A stretch of 64,000 bases of DNA, from the NCBI GenBank assembly GCA_963971305.1, contig OZ020305.1, positions 14,169,001 through 14,233,000 on the forward strand. The letters run 5' to 3'. The position numbers and the translations under genes are program-made. Of this stretch, positions 8,317 to 18,844 are shown one piece after another. This DNA is from Arcuatula senhousia (taxonomy: Eukaryota > Mollusca > Bivalvia > Mytilida > Mytilidae). The first letter of the stretch is position 1. Each line of letters opens with the position of its first letter. The notes beneath the pieces were generated by a model. That model ran no database searches and had not been told where the DNA came from. It saw only the letters and a program-made list of their open reading frames with translations.

Positions 8317-9851
8317 AAACAAGAGGCTCCCAGGAGCCTAAATCGCTCACCTGGTTTTGATGTCAACCCTATATTTTGTAGAGCTAAATGAACTGAACAT
8401 TTAAGCAAGCAACAGTTTTTCTTTATCTGCTATAGTTTTCTTTCTATAGGCCAAAAAAATGAAAAAAAGGTTATTTTAGGGGCCATAACCCCTATTAAGG
8501 GTCATCTGACAACTTCGGTCCTATTGAGACTTTTGTAGAGCTAAATGAGCTGAACATTTAAGCAAGCAACAGCTTTTCTCTATATGCTATAGTTTTCTTT
8601 CTATAGGCTAAAGCACCCGTGCGGGTTCCGGGTGGCGAATAGGCCCGCAGCAGCGCTAAGCTTGTCGGTAAAAGTCCACTAAAGAGCGCTCAGAAACATG
8701 ACATCGGGTCAGGCCGCTTTGCCCACAAAGCGACTGGGATGTCTGCCCCTGGTGGTTGAATGGGGCAGCCCTGACATCGAGAGATCCGGGGTCGTCAGGC
8801 GATAATGCGGAAAACCTGACCGAAAACCATAGTGGTGCACCGTGTTGGGAAAAATGTCACGTTCCTCGCACGTTAAAGAACCCTGCTGCAGGTCTCGGTA
8901 AGAGTAGGACTCGTAGGATCCCCATACAGGAGGCTAAATTTCCCGTCCCTATCCATCACTCCTTTTTCCAGTGGCATTCAAAACTCTCCTACCCGATTGG
9001 CCTTGTGTCCCCATTTCCTCCACTTCATTATCATTTCACGTTCATTGTATCACCACTTTCATGTTCATCTCCCGGATATAGCCGAAATCGTGCTGCTTGG
9101 GAGTAAAGCAATAACTAACTAACTAACTAACTATAGGCCAAAAACATGAAAAAAACATCATTTAAGGGGCCGTAACCCCTATAAGGGGTCATCTGACAAC
9201 TTTGACCCTATGACAACTTTTGTAGAGCTAAATGAGCTGAACATTAAAGCAAGCAATAGCTTCTCTCTATCTGCAATAGTTTTCATTCCATAGGCCAAAA
9301 ACATGAAAAAAACATTATTTCAGGGGCCGTAACCCCTATAAGGGGTCATCTGACAACTTCGACCCTATGGAGACTTTTGTAGAGCTAAATGAGCTGAACA
9401 TTTAAGCAAGCAACAGCTTTTCTCTATCTGCAATAGTTTTCATACTATAGGGCAAAAACATGAAAAAATGCTATTTTTCACCTTACCAAATGGAGACTTT
9501 TGTAGAACTTTTGATGCTGAAGCAGTAGGGTGGCATCAGATTTCATCTCTCTCTTATACTTTTTGATTTACAAGCCAAAAACAGTAGTCTGACCCCCCTG
9601 GTCTATTTTTAGCAACGGCGGCCATGTTTTTCGACGAATCAAAAATCCCCACATCAGTTCTGTGGGGGATACCTTAAAGTACCACCAGACCAAATTTGGT
9701 TTGAATCTGTGCAGCCGTTTCAGAGGAGAAGAAGTTTGAAGAAAAGTTAACGACGACGACGACGACGACGACGGACGACGACGGACGACGACGACGACGG
9801 ACGCCAAGTGATGGCAATAGCTCACATGGCCTTTGGCCAGGTGAGCTAAAA
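8317..9851 (+). mobile_element. Helitron-like non-autonomous element (GCTCACCTGG family)
   Basis: The 5' end carries the palindrome GGCTCCCAGGAGCC followed by CGCTCACCTGG. The 3' end carries a TGGCCTTTGGCCA hairpin followed by GGTGAGCTAAAA, so subterminal sequences are inverted copies of each other. The body is the 155-bp unit (copies near 8384, 8540, 9226 and 9384) and an ACG-repeat microsatellite at 9750-9805. It interrupts the LINE just after motif A and itself contains a SINE-like insertion. There is no Rep/helicase. Confidence 0.65.
8613..9130 (+). mobile_element. SINE-like retroposon with AACT tail (copy 1)
   Basis: 518 bp, GC-richer than its surroundings, starting GCACCCGTGCGGGTTCCGGG and ending in AACT repeats. 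It is flanked by a 12-bp target duplication, CTATAGGCTAAA at 8601-8612 and CTATAGGCCAAA at 9131-9142, inside a 155-bp unit of the host element. It contains CGTTAAAGAACCC. Related copies are at 34495-34840 (minus), 40817-41252 (minus) and 42905-43390 (plus), with 3' fragments near 28126-28250 and 10050-10135. The tail and target duplication show retroposition by a LINE. No clear tRNA promoter boxes could be fixed. Confidence 0.75.
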
Positions 9852-10565
9852 ATTACAATGCTATAAGATATGTAATAAAAGGTGTTGTACAGTGGCTTGT
9901 TAAAAGGTAAACAGAAGTAGATTAAAAGAGAAACAAAGACAATTTCTTGAACAGAGAATAATCAATTTTTTAGGAACATTTGAACCATTTGGCATCAATA
10001 TAAAACGACAGTTGTTTACTTAGAACTTGCTGTTTCTTTGTTCCTATACCACCCCCATTTTTCATTTATCGTCATCATTTCATATTCATTTTATCATCAT
10101 TTTCATGTTAGTCGCATTTGAGTGGTCTGTGTGGCTTTGTGGGGGCGAAAACGAAATTTCACCCACTCTCACTTAATAAAGTGCTCCACTTGGGCTCACA
10201 CTCACATAATATAGTGCTCCAGGTGGACTGATTTTGTCCCTACCAACCCCTCCTTTTTTCCTGTTGATCCTTTCACATTTTGATGACGTATTTTGTGTTT
10301 GCTTCTTGTTATTGTATTTTAGTCTTTGCAAACAAACTCGTCTCCGCAGGTGGTATACATTGTACCTTGGGTCTATACTCGCCATTCGGTTCTGGTCAGC
10401 TGATGTGTCCACATCGTTCTTATTCTTTTAGCACATGAGGAAGGACTTGTAGTCCGAAAATTTGGGCATCTTTTAAGTTTTTTTATATTAATTTTTACCT
10501 TTTATTGTGATTTTCTTGTTTGGATTTTACCTTTTAAATGTGGTTTTACCTTCTGAAGTATTGTT
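9852..10565. other. Unassigned insertion within the LINE relic
   Basis: The LINE reading stops at 8316 and resumes near 10566, so this 0.7 kb is foreign to it. It includes a fragment of the SINE-like 3' end at ~10050-10135 (repeated TTTCAT/TTATCATC). The rest is unrecognised. Confidence 0.45.
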
Positions 10566-11696
10566 TTGTATAAAATATGTAGGAATTCTCTAAAATGGTT
10601 TCAGTCTTATCTATCTTCTCGAAAACAGTCAATTTGCATAAAGGAAACAGTACATTTACTACCGAACCAGTAAACTTTGGTGTTCCACAAGGATCAATTT
10701 GGGACATTTTCTCTTTATGTTATTCATAAATGATTTACCTTTAAAAAACATAAAATCCGAGATTGATATGTATGCCGATGAAACTACCATAAACAATCAT
10801 AGAAAATCGAACATAGAAAAGCTTAAATTGAGATCTTAACTTAGTAAATACTTGGTGTAATAAAAATAATATTGTTATTAACCCCCAAAAATTATCTGTC
10901 ATGTTGTTTGGTACAGTACACATTAGACACTGAACTAAACATTTTTTTAGGAAATATTATTTAAACATGGTAAATATTAAGTAGACTACACTTGTAAAAC
11001 TATCAATTTTAGATTATTTCTTTTCATTAAAATGAAAAGGTATCTAGATAAAAAATGTAGAATTTTTATTTTCAATGCTTATGTTTTATCAATTTTTTTT
11101 ATTACTGTTGTACCATATGGGGAAATTGCAACGATGATGGAAAACAGCGATTTACAAAATTACAAAAAGAGCTGCGGGTTTACTACTAGATGTTCCTTTT
11201 CTTACGCCATCTAAAGAACTATTTTCTGATCTAAATTGGCTACCATTTCAAGATCGAGTTTCTTATCACAAATTAACATTAGTTTACAAAGTTTTGAACA
11301 ACAAAACTCCAGAATATTTAAAAACTTTATGTATTCCGTGCTCAGAAAATAGTAATAGGAATTTAAGATCTGTAACTAACAATTACACCAACGCCATGAA
11401 AAAATCTTTTGCTTATTCATCTGCATTACAATGGAATAAACTAACAAATAAAATTAAATATGCTACAACCTCTAAATAGTTTTAAAACGAACTGCTTTAA
11501 TCACTTAATTGGGAATTGAGAAATTTTGATAAAATTGTGTTTTTATGTAATGTTATATCATGTTTCTTGCATGTAAATATGCATGAAAAATGAGCTGTCC
11601 TCTTTATATTTTATATTGATTTGGTGTCTTTATATGATTTTGAGGGCCTCAAGGTAGAATAGTGTAAACTTATTGAATAACCCTCTTTAAAGGCAT
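10566..11696 (+). pseudogene. LINE reverse transcriptase, C-terminal part and 3' flank
   Basis: Readable blocks, with frameshifts: NSLKWFQSYLSSRKQS, NFGVPQGS, a FINDLP-type motif, then MYADETT, where the catalytic YADD has become YADE. VNTWC and INP.KLSVMLFG follow, then QKRAAGLLLDVPFLTPSKEL, FSDLNWLPFQDRVSYHK, LNNKTPEYLKTL and SALQWNKL ending near 11480. The order and motifs are those of the RT C-terminus and thumb of CR1/L2-like LINEs. The copy is dead. Confidence 0.8.
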
Positions 11697-12542
11697 GTTG
11701 TCTACGGCAAACTCTCCCCCCACCCAATGTTTTGGTGTCAATTAGACCAAAATGCAATAAAATGAATATGGAAAAACAAATTTGCCACCAATTTTGCCTC
11801 AAAAGTACTTTATTTCGATCAAAATAGCTCGACAATATTGATTAATATTTTATTTACCTGCATTACGTCACATCGACACAGATTTAAACTGAGTAGTTTT
11901 AACACGGACACAAATTAGAATCTCGGGTTTTGTCCCCGAATACATTGATATGTTGAAAAAATACCAATACTTTTCGTGTTTACCTTTTCAATAACATTCA
12001 AAACTTAAGGTTAATGTGGACATCTATACTGAAAAAAAATCTGTCATTAAACATTTGATTTTATGGTCTAAAATGAAACATGTTATTAATGTCCTTTATT
12101 TAAAATAAAAATAAGGATAGGTCACCATGCTCGTTTTTGGAATATAAGTTGTTAAAGTATGCCTGAATTACAATAGATTATATAGGAAAGGCCAAATTTT
12201 AGGCATAAAATCATGTCTCAGAAAAATTCCTTACATTAGGATCTAGTTTTTATTTTGTTTAAAGTTATATTTTTACCTATATATTAAAATAAAACATAGA
12301 AAACAGGGGGTCACCAGCTTAGATTTTTGTCTACTATTCAATTCCATTGTAAATTTAGGGTAATTTTGAAGTGAGTTATCGCCCTTGTTTTTGTCAAAAA
12401 TTGCGTAATTCAAGAAACGATTGATGCAATTGTTCAACAATTGAATATTTATTACTCATTTTAATAATTCAAATATTCTATTTTTAAGTCGCCCAAAACA
12501 AAGTTTGGGAGACTTATTGTTTTTGCACCGTTTCTTATTATT

Positions 12543-13494
12543 ATATCTCCCAAACACTATGTTTGGGAGATATATTGTTTTTACTCTGTTTCTTATTATT
12601 ATTATTATTAAGTCCCCCAAACAACGTTTGGGGACTTATTGTTTTTGCACCGTTTCTTATTATTTTTATTCTTCTTCTTCTTATTCTTCCGCTTAGTCGT
12701 GAACTTGTCCGGAGATCCCAGAGAAAACGACTACACATATCAATATGAAACTTGGCAGGATAATAGATTGTAAAGAAAGGAAGCTTTGTTGATAATCGGA
12801 CTTTTCAAAATGGCCGCCGTTTCCATGGAAACAAGAAAATGGACTAAATATTGGACATTGCAATATCTCGGTAACCTAGGTGCGCAGGGTTCTGAAATTT
12901 TGTAGGTTGATAGAGCAAAACATTCTCTTTAATAATATGAAAAAAAATAATTGAAGCGATATTTACAGTTTTCGAGATATATATAAAAATGTGATTTCTC
13001 AAGGGAGATAATCGGGTCGAAATTTTCAAAGTGCTCCGATTTACATGAAAATTGATACGTAGGGGTTTTTTGACATGCTGAAGAGAATAGTGGCAAATAT
13101 GGGTCGTTTGGGGGACTTTGTGACTTGCTTGCAATCACAGTTAATACTTGTTCTTTTTCTTCTTCTCCTCATGAACGTGTCCGAGCTGGTTCTTGAAAAC
13201 TACTCAATAAATCTTCATGAAATTTTGTATGATGGAAGAGTGGGTCCCAAAGATGTGCATGCAATTTTCGGAATTTTAAAAATGGCCGCCGTTTCCATGG
13301 AAACACGATTAGGTCATAATATAGGACGTTGCGATATCTCGCTTACCTCGGTGCGCAGGGTCCTGAAAATTTGTATGTAACTATAGCAAAAGGAACTCTT
13401 TAATAATTAAGAAAAAAAATTATGCTAGAATGACAGTTTGCGTACGTTTGGGAGATATTTTTGTGTTGGGCATCCCCAACACAGTCAGCACTAG
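12543..13494 (+). mobile_element. HINE-like element H2
   Basis: 5' palindrome ATCTCCCAAAC...GTTTGGGAGAT at 12543-12573. The matching inverted subterminal GTTTGGGAGATAT is at 13446-13458, followed by hairpin GTGTTGGGCATCCCCAACAC (13463-13482) and CTAG at 13491-13494. It contains H3 within its TTATT core. The body includes a block with AAAATGGCCGCCGTTTCC shared with H3. Confidence 0.75.
12610..13150 (+). mobile_element. HINE-like element H3, nested in H2
   Basis: 5' palindrome AAGTCCCCCAAAC...GTTTGGGGACTT at 12610-12637. The 3' inverted subterminal GTTTGGGGGACTT is at 13107-13119, and an imperfect hairpin GTGACTTGCTTGCAATCAC at 13120-13138. The terminus reads ACTTG rather than CTAG, so the exact end is approximate. 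H2 body sequence resumes directly after it. Confidence 0.65.
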
Positions 13495-13502
13495 TTATTA
13501 TT

Positions 13503-14450
13503 ATGTCACTCCACATGGTGGATGTGACATGTTGTTATTCTACGTTTCTTCTTCTTATTATTATTATTCTGATTTTTCCAATGAATTTTGTCCGAACGTT
13601 CCTGAGAAAACTACTGGATCAAAAGACTTGAAATTTTAAATGTAGTTAGATTTTAAGTTGAAATTATACCAAAATTTTTTTGGGGGTGATCAAAGCAGCC
13701 ATTTTTAAATAATTGTGATTTTAAAATTTTAAAATTCCCATAGGTTTAACATTGGCTGGCAGAAAGCCAAGTTGGTATTGATTTTCTTAGTGAACATGCG
13801 TCGTCTGCTACAGGTAAATAATCAGTTTTGTCCAAAGCTTTTTGATAAAACCACTTGATTAAATGTTTTGAAATTTTACGTATGCTTAGACTATAATTTA
13901 AATTTCTATCAATTTTTTTTTCTAGTGGATCGAAGCAGGCATTTTCAAATTATGGCCAATTAAAGATTTTCTGTTTTCCCCATAGGTTTAACATTAAGTG
14001 GCAACATGCCAAGTTAGTATTGATTTTCTGTCAAGATGCTAGAGTCATTTCTATTTATAAACATATCATTATATCATTATGATGACTCATGGAAAATTTT
14101 GATAGGTCAAAGGTAAAGTTCATGATGACATATTGTAATTTATAAAGACAAGTTTGTATTGATTTTCTGTCAACGTGTGTCATTTCTATTTATAAACATC
14201 ATTAGGATGACTCATGGACAATTTTGTTAGGACAAAAGTAAAGGTCATGATGACATTATGTAATTCATTGAAGAGCTTATTAAACTATTAACATGACAAG
14301 TTTGTATTGATTTTCTGTCAACATGTCATCACGAAGGTAAATGTCATGGTGACATATAATAATTCAATGAGCTTATAACATGTACTTGATAAACTTTACA
14401 CACAAAGTGGAGTGACATATGCTATTTCTTGAAATGGCATTTATATCTAG
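13503..14450 (+). mobile_element. HINE-like element H4
   Basis: 5' palindrome ATGTCACTCCAC...GTGGATGTGACAT at 13503-13530. The 3' inverted subterminal GTGGAGTGACAT is at 14407-14418, hairpin ATGC.ATTTC/GAAATGGCAT at 14419-14440 and CTAG at 14447-14450. It follows H2 after a short TTATT spacer and precedes H5 after another. The body holds repeated TTGATTTTCTGTCAA and TCATGATGACAT blocks. Confidence 0.7.
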
Positions 14451-14518
14451 TTATTATTAAGTCGCCCAAAACAAAGTTTGGGAGACTTATTGTTTTTGCA
14501 CCGTTTCTTATTATTATT

Positions 14519-15433
14519 ATGTCCCCGACCACGAAGTGTCGTCGGGGACATATTGTTTTTACTCCGTTTCTTATTTTTCTTCTTATTATTATTATACTTT
14601 TTTCTTTTTCTTCCGTCAACCTGATGCAAGAACTTGTCCGGCTATCTCCTCGGAAACGGGTTGACCGATCGATATGAAACTTGGAGGGGTGATAGGTCCC
14701 AAAGTCCTACAGTGTTTCTTGTGGTTTATAATTTCAAAATGGCCGCCATTTCCAAGATGGCCGCCAAAAACTGTAAACATTGTCCGATTTCAACGAAACT
14801 TGGTATACAGGGTATATGGGTGATGGCGACTCACGGCGCTTTGTCGGAATTTCCGTATTGGTCGCCATTTTCAAGATGGCCGCCGAAAATGGCGAAAAAT
14901 GTTAACATTGTCCGATTTCAACGAAACTTGGTATACAGGGTATATGGGTGATGGCGACTCACGGCGCTTTGTCGGAATTTCCGTATTGGTCGCCATTTTC
15001 AAGATGGCCGCCGAAAATGGCGAAAAATGTAAACATTGTCCGATTTCAATGAAACTTGGTATACAGGGTATATGGGTGATGGCGACTGACCTCACATTGT
15101 TGGAATTTCTGTAATGGCCGCCATTTTCAAGATGGCAGCCAAAAATCGCGAAAAATGTAAACATTGTCCGATTTCAACGAAACTTGGTATACAGGATATA
15201 TGGGTCATGGCGACTCACAGCGCGTTGTCGGAATTTCGGTAATGGCTGCCATTTTCAAGATTGCCGCCAAAATCGCGAAAAATGTAAACATTGTCCAATT
15301 TTAACGAAACTTGGTACACAGGGTATATGGGTGATGGAGACTCACTGCGCATTGTCAGAAATCTGTTGAAGAGGACAGACATTATATGAGAACGGGAGGG
15401 GACATCCCACGTTTCGGGAAACGTAAATTTTAA
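14519..15433 (+). mobile_element. HINE-like element H6, nested in H5
   Basis: 5' palindrome ATGTCCCCGAC...GTCGGGGACAT at 14519-14551. The 3' inverted subterminal GGGGACAT ends at 15404 and a hairpin ACGTTTCGGGAAACGT lies at 15409-15424. The end is near TTAATTATT and lacks a clear CTAG. Its core carries the 128-bp tandem array. Confidence 0.65.
14730..15365. repeat. 128-bp tandem array, about 5 units
   Basis: The block TTGTCCGATTTCAACGAAAC recurs at ~14780, 14908, 15036, 15164 and 15291, a regular 127-128-bp spacing. Each unit also holds CGCCATTTTCAAGATGGC, itself a palindrome. Units 2 and 3 are nearly identical, suggesting recent amplification. Confidence 0.9.
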
Positions 15434-16742
15434 TTATTATTATTTTTCTTATTATTATTATTATTCTTCTGATTCTTTATCGAGAATTTGTCCTCCCTAA
15501 TACAAGAAAACGGTCCAAGGAAATTGAATAACACTTGTGAGATTGGATAGTGGGTCACTCAAAGTTGTGTAATGCACTTTTAAAATTTTCAAGATGGCCG
15601 CCGTTTCAAAATGGCGGCCATCGGAAAAAGTGGGCGGAAATTTTTTTTTCATCGGATCGTCTTGAAAATTGGTCATCTGGGTAAAGCGGGTATGCTGAGC
15701 TCAAATCTGCGACCGGATTTGAAATCCGACTTCCGGTTTCAAAATGGCGGCCATTTTACTACACCCGCCCCCCCTTAAAACGTCAACTTTGTCCGATTTC
15801 AACGAAATTTGATTTCTAGACTTATTTTGATGCACTGATTTGAATGGAACTCTATCCAAGGCGATTTTGGGCGACTTGTGTGTTGGCATCCCAACACAAT
15901 TATACCTAGTTATTATTCTTCTGATTCTTTATCGTAAAGTTGTCCTCCCTAATACAAGAAAACGGTCCAAGGAAATTGAATAACACTTGTGAGATTGGAT
16001 AGTGGGTCACTCAAAGTTGTGTAATGCACTTTTAAAATTTTCAACATGGCCGCCGTTTCAAAATGGCGGCCATCGGAAAAAGTTGGCGGAAATTTTTTTT
16101 TCATCGGATCGTCTTGAAAATTGGTCATCTGGGTAAAGCGGGTATGCTGAGCTCAAATCTGCGACCGGATTTGGAATCCGACTTACGGTTTAAAAATGGC
16201 GGCCATTTTACTACACCCGCCCCCCTAAAAACGTCAACTTTGTCCGATTTCAACGAAATTTGATTTCTAGACTTATTTTGATGCACTGATTTGAATGGAA
16301 ATCTATCCAAGGCGATTTTGGGCGACTTGTGTGTTGGCATCCCAACACAATTATACCTAGTTTATTATTGACTTTATAGACAATTGTCTTAAATTTTGCA
16401 TTTTTAAAGGTACAAAGGTGACACCTGTCTGTATTAACCTTAATACATGCAATAATTGAAAGTTTTATTCATTAAGTAGCTCTAATATTCGGTTGTCGTT
16501 ATAATTTTCGTCTGAGCTAAGGCTTCGAGAAACAGATTATGCACCACGTACAAAGCTAAGGAAGTTTTCAATCAAAGAAAGTATAGTGCGCATGCGTACA
16601 GCTCATCTACATCTCATGAATATGAATTTTTGTAAAGCTTTACAAATATTATATATTTTTCAATTCTTAAAGTAATAAGGTATCCTATTTACAAAAAAAT
16701 CATTTTTCGTAGACAATATGCCTTCAAATAAAGGAAATTATA

Positions 16743-16769
<27 letters not shown>

Positions 16770-16773
<4 letters not shown>

Positions 16774-17329
16774 TCGGGTTTTCTAGATTTCGTTTGACCT
16801 ATTTACCAATCAAAATTATAAAAGATTGACCTTTCAAATGGGGAAAAAAGGTAAATCTTTAGTGTCGGTTTGATAGAAAAGTTCCTAACATAAACATGTA
16901 TTCTTTAACTTCCTCGCTCATATTTCGCAAATACCAAATATCATTGGTTTTAAACGTTATTTTGTTTAACATGGGTAAATTCTCCTATAAAGTAATGTTA
17001 TGTTCCACTTATTGACTTCTATTTTATTAAGTGTATTGGTCAATGGACAATCAAAAAGGTAAACATGGCCATAAAATCTCCCTACATGTCAAAGCTGTTT
17101 GGGTGAAAAAGTGTTTCTTTAATATATTTATTTTTAATATGACATTAATACAAATACAACAATCAATTTTTTCACCGCTCATTTTAAAGATTTGTTTTGC
17201 TAGTCATGTTATAATTAATTATTTCATAAAAGCACGTGTTGGCGATCGTATTTATTTATAGTCTCTCAAAAACTATTGGTTAAAAGTTTGACGATAACAT
17301 TATCCTTAAAAGGTAAAATCTTCGACCTG
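16770..17329. mobile_element. CAGGTCG MITE, copy 1
   Basis: 560 bp starting CAGGTCG and ending CGACCTG, sitting in the TTA-repeat tail of the LINE (TTATTATT on both sides). It matches copy 2 at 19742-20273 almost throughout but has 28 extra bases near 16971. The 76-codon open frame found in both copies (17031-17261 here) reflects recent common origin, not proven coding. Confidence 0.8.
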
Positions 17330-17426
17330 TTATTATTATTATAAGAATCTGGCATGAATTATTTTGCCTTTTTAACATATAATCATATGAAATTTAGTTG
17401 AATGCTACAGTAAAAAAGGTTCTATA

Positions 17427-17900
17427 ATACAATACCAAAAATGGGTATAAAAAGGTTAACTTTGGTTATGCTGTATATCGATATCTCAAGGAGTAACCCT
17501 CATCAGCAGTATTTAAATTAAAGCATTGGAAGATTACAGCCAAAGACATTGAATTAAAATTTCTCAAACCAAAAAGTTCGAACAGGAAAGCCACATCCAT
17601 CACCGAAGATATCGACCATGTGCATTACAAGGAAAGAAATCTAGTGATTTTAACAATTTTGAATTAAACAATTGGAAATTCTAATGACCTAATTATTAGA
17701 AATTTATTGGTAAAATCGTGAAAGACAAATCTGACGAACAGGCTTGAGAGTACCCTCGGGAAGCTTTGGTCCACCAGCAGCGGTTATCGACACAGTAATT
17801 TCAAAATACAATACCAAAAATGGGTATAAAACGGTTAATATTGGTTATGTTGTATATCGATATTTCCTAGGGTATTCTTTCATCGGCAGCATTTAATTCA
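17427..17900 (+). repeat. ~95-bp direct repeat pair
   Basis: ACAATACCAAAAATGGGTAT through GTATATCGATAT recurs at 17427-17520 and 17805-17900, 378 bp apart, about 85-90% alike by eye. The sequence between is unrecognised. Confidence 0.7.
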
Positions 17901-18844
17901 AATACTTTTCGTTATATAACCATTTGAAAACTGTTTTAGTAATTGACACTTTTTCAAATGTAAAATCTAGTTAGAACTTGTTTTATATCATGATCAAAAT
18001 GAAGCATCTAAGCAAAAAAAAAGCTAAAATCATTTTTATATATTTTTATAGGCCAGTATACTGAGGATGAGGGATGAGCCATGCCTTTCATTTTCACGTT
18101 TGTCTGGGTTTCAATCTACAATTATTTCTAGAGTCACTGAAAATGATAATCTACTGATTTTATGAGCATAGTTTAATGCTACATGTAATCCTATATTCAT
18201 AATTTAAAGCATATCAGGATATACTAAACGAAATTTCATGCATATTGCTGAAAATCATATGGAAACTCTAAAATGGGTTATGAAAAATTCGCTTAAGAAA
18301 ATATTAACTGTTAAAACTAATTATCTTCAGTTCCGAACAGAAATTCTACATAGTTAATTGTAGTATTTTAAGAGTGGAGTTTAGTGCCAGTGGGATTATT
18401 TCTGACTTGGTAATTGTTCGAGTTGCAATTGTATACCCAATAAACACTAAATATAAAATCATAGTGGTATTTGCAGGAGAAGGATCTACCAAAGCTGCTT
18501 TATAGAAGAATGTTTCTTCACATGTACTTTTGCTGCTTCTAGTAGATTTGAAATAAATAAAATAAGTAAAATGAATTTTCTGTATCCAGAACAAAATATA
18601 TTTTTGTCTATGAACCAGTGTCTGTTTACGGCAACACGTAGCGAATTTGTACTTGGAAGTTATAGAACTTCCTAGTATTGTAATCACTGAAATTGCCACT
18701 CTCATCGCAGGCCGTATACCTCATCCGGAGGATTTTTCCGGCACAAGAGTATTTGATTTTAAGTCAACAAGTTCATGAAGTATTCTGAATACTTAAGACA
18801 TGTAAGATTTTATGCATGCCATTTATATTGAGTAATGCTTTTAA
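17901..18844. other. AT-rich segment with one uncertain 119-codon frame
   Basis: A minus-strand frame at 18346-18705 encodes a peptide with a hydrophobic stretch (MILYLVFIGYTIA). It is not recognised, has no clear splice sites and is no longer than chance allows. Nothing else is seen. Confidence 0.25.

Larger units (their letters stand above)
14459..15909 (+). mobile_element. HINE-like element H5 (same family as H1)
   Basis: The 5' end is the same 60-base sequence as H1 (AAGTCGCCCAAAACAAAG, then ...TTTTTGCACCGTTTC...). 3' inverted subterminal TTTTGGGCGACTT ends at 15877, hairpin at 15880-15897, CTAG at 15906-15909. Its 3' body from ~15465 nearly matches 15911-16360 of H1. It contains H6 in its TTATT core. 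Confidence 0.75.
12486..16360 (+). mobile_element. HINE-like element H1 (outermost of six)
   Basis: The 5' end is the palindrome-containing AAGTCGCCCAAAACAAAG. The 3' end carries the inverted subterminal TTTTGGGCGACTT at 16316-16328, the hairpin GTGTTGGCATCCCAACAC at 16331-16348, and CTAG at 16357-16360 before T. This is the layout of Helitron/Helentron-associated elements (DINE-1 type): palindrome, inverted subterminal repeats, microsatellite core, 3' hairpin, CTRR-like end. Its TTATT core has taken in H2, H4 and H5. Its 3' body at 15911-16360 nearly duplicates that of H5. Confidence 0.75.
12009..16439. mobile_element. TTAA element 'B' inserted in MITE A
   Basis: Flanked by TTAA at 12005-12008 and 16440-16443. 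Ends are GGTTAATGTGGACA at the left and, as complement, GGTTAATACAGACA at the right (11 of 14 identical). Without the HINE-like cluster it is ~556 bp. TTAA duplication suggests mobilisation by a piggyBac- or Kolobok-type transposase; none is encoded here. Confidence 0.85.
11701..16723 (-). mobile_element. TTAA MITE 'A' copy 1, split by a 4.4-kb insertion
   Basis: The ends are AGGCATGTTGTCT at 11701 (TTAA at 11697-11700) and AGACAATATGCCT ending at 16723 (followed by TCAA). The pieces 11701-12008 and 16440-16723 align, in reverse orientation, with the undivided copy at 28567-29212. The split is exactly at a TTAA of the MITE. It lies in the LINE 3' region. Confidence 0.9.
7555..17343 (+). mobile_element. 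LINE relic expanded by nested insertions
   Basis: A single non-LTR retrotransposon (CR1/L2/Jockey-like reverse transcriptase) can be followed across this interval in pieces: RT at 7555-8047, 8270-8316 and 10566-11480, then 3' sequence to 11696, then AATAAAGG with a TTA-repeat tail at 16724-16769 and 17330-17343. Between the pieces lie a Harbinger-like MITE, a Helitron-like element carrying a SINE-like copy, a 0.7-kb segment of unknown origin, a TTAA MITE containing a second TTAA element containing six HINE-like elements, and a CAGGTCG MITE in the TTA tail. Removing them leaves about 2 kb. Confidence 0.75.

Noticed and set aside
9568..9825. 85-codon minus-strand frame with Ser/Arg/Val runs
   Set aside because: It is a translation of the ACG microsatellite in the Helitron-like element.
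17031..17261. Conserved 76-codon protein shared with 19975-20205
   Set aside because: Identity is explained by the two recent MITE copies; the surrounding non-coding sequence is equally conserved.
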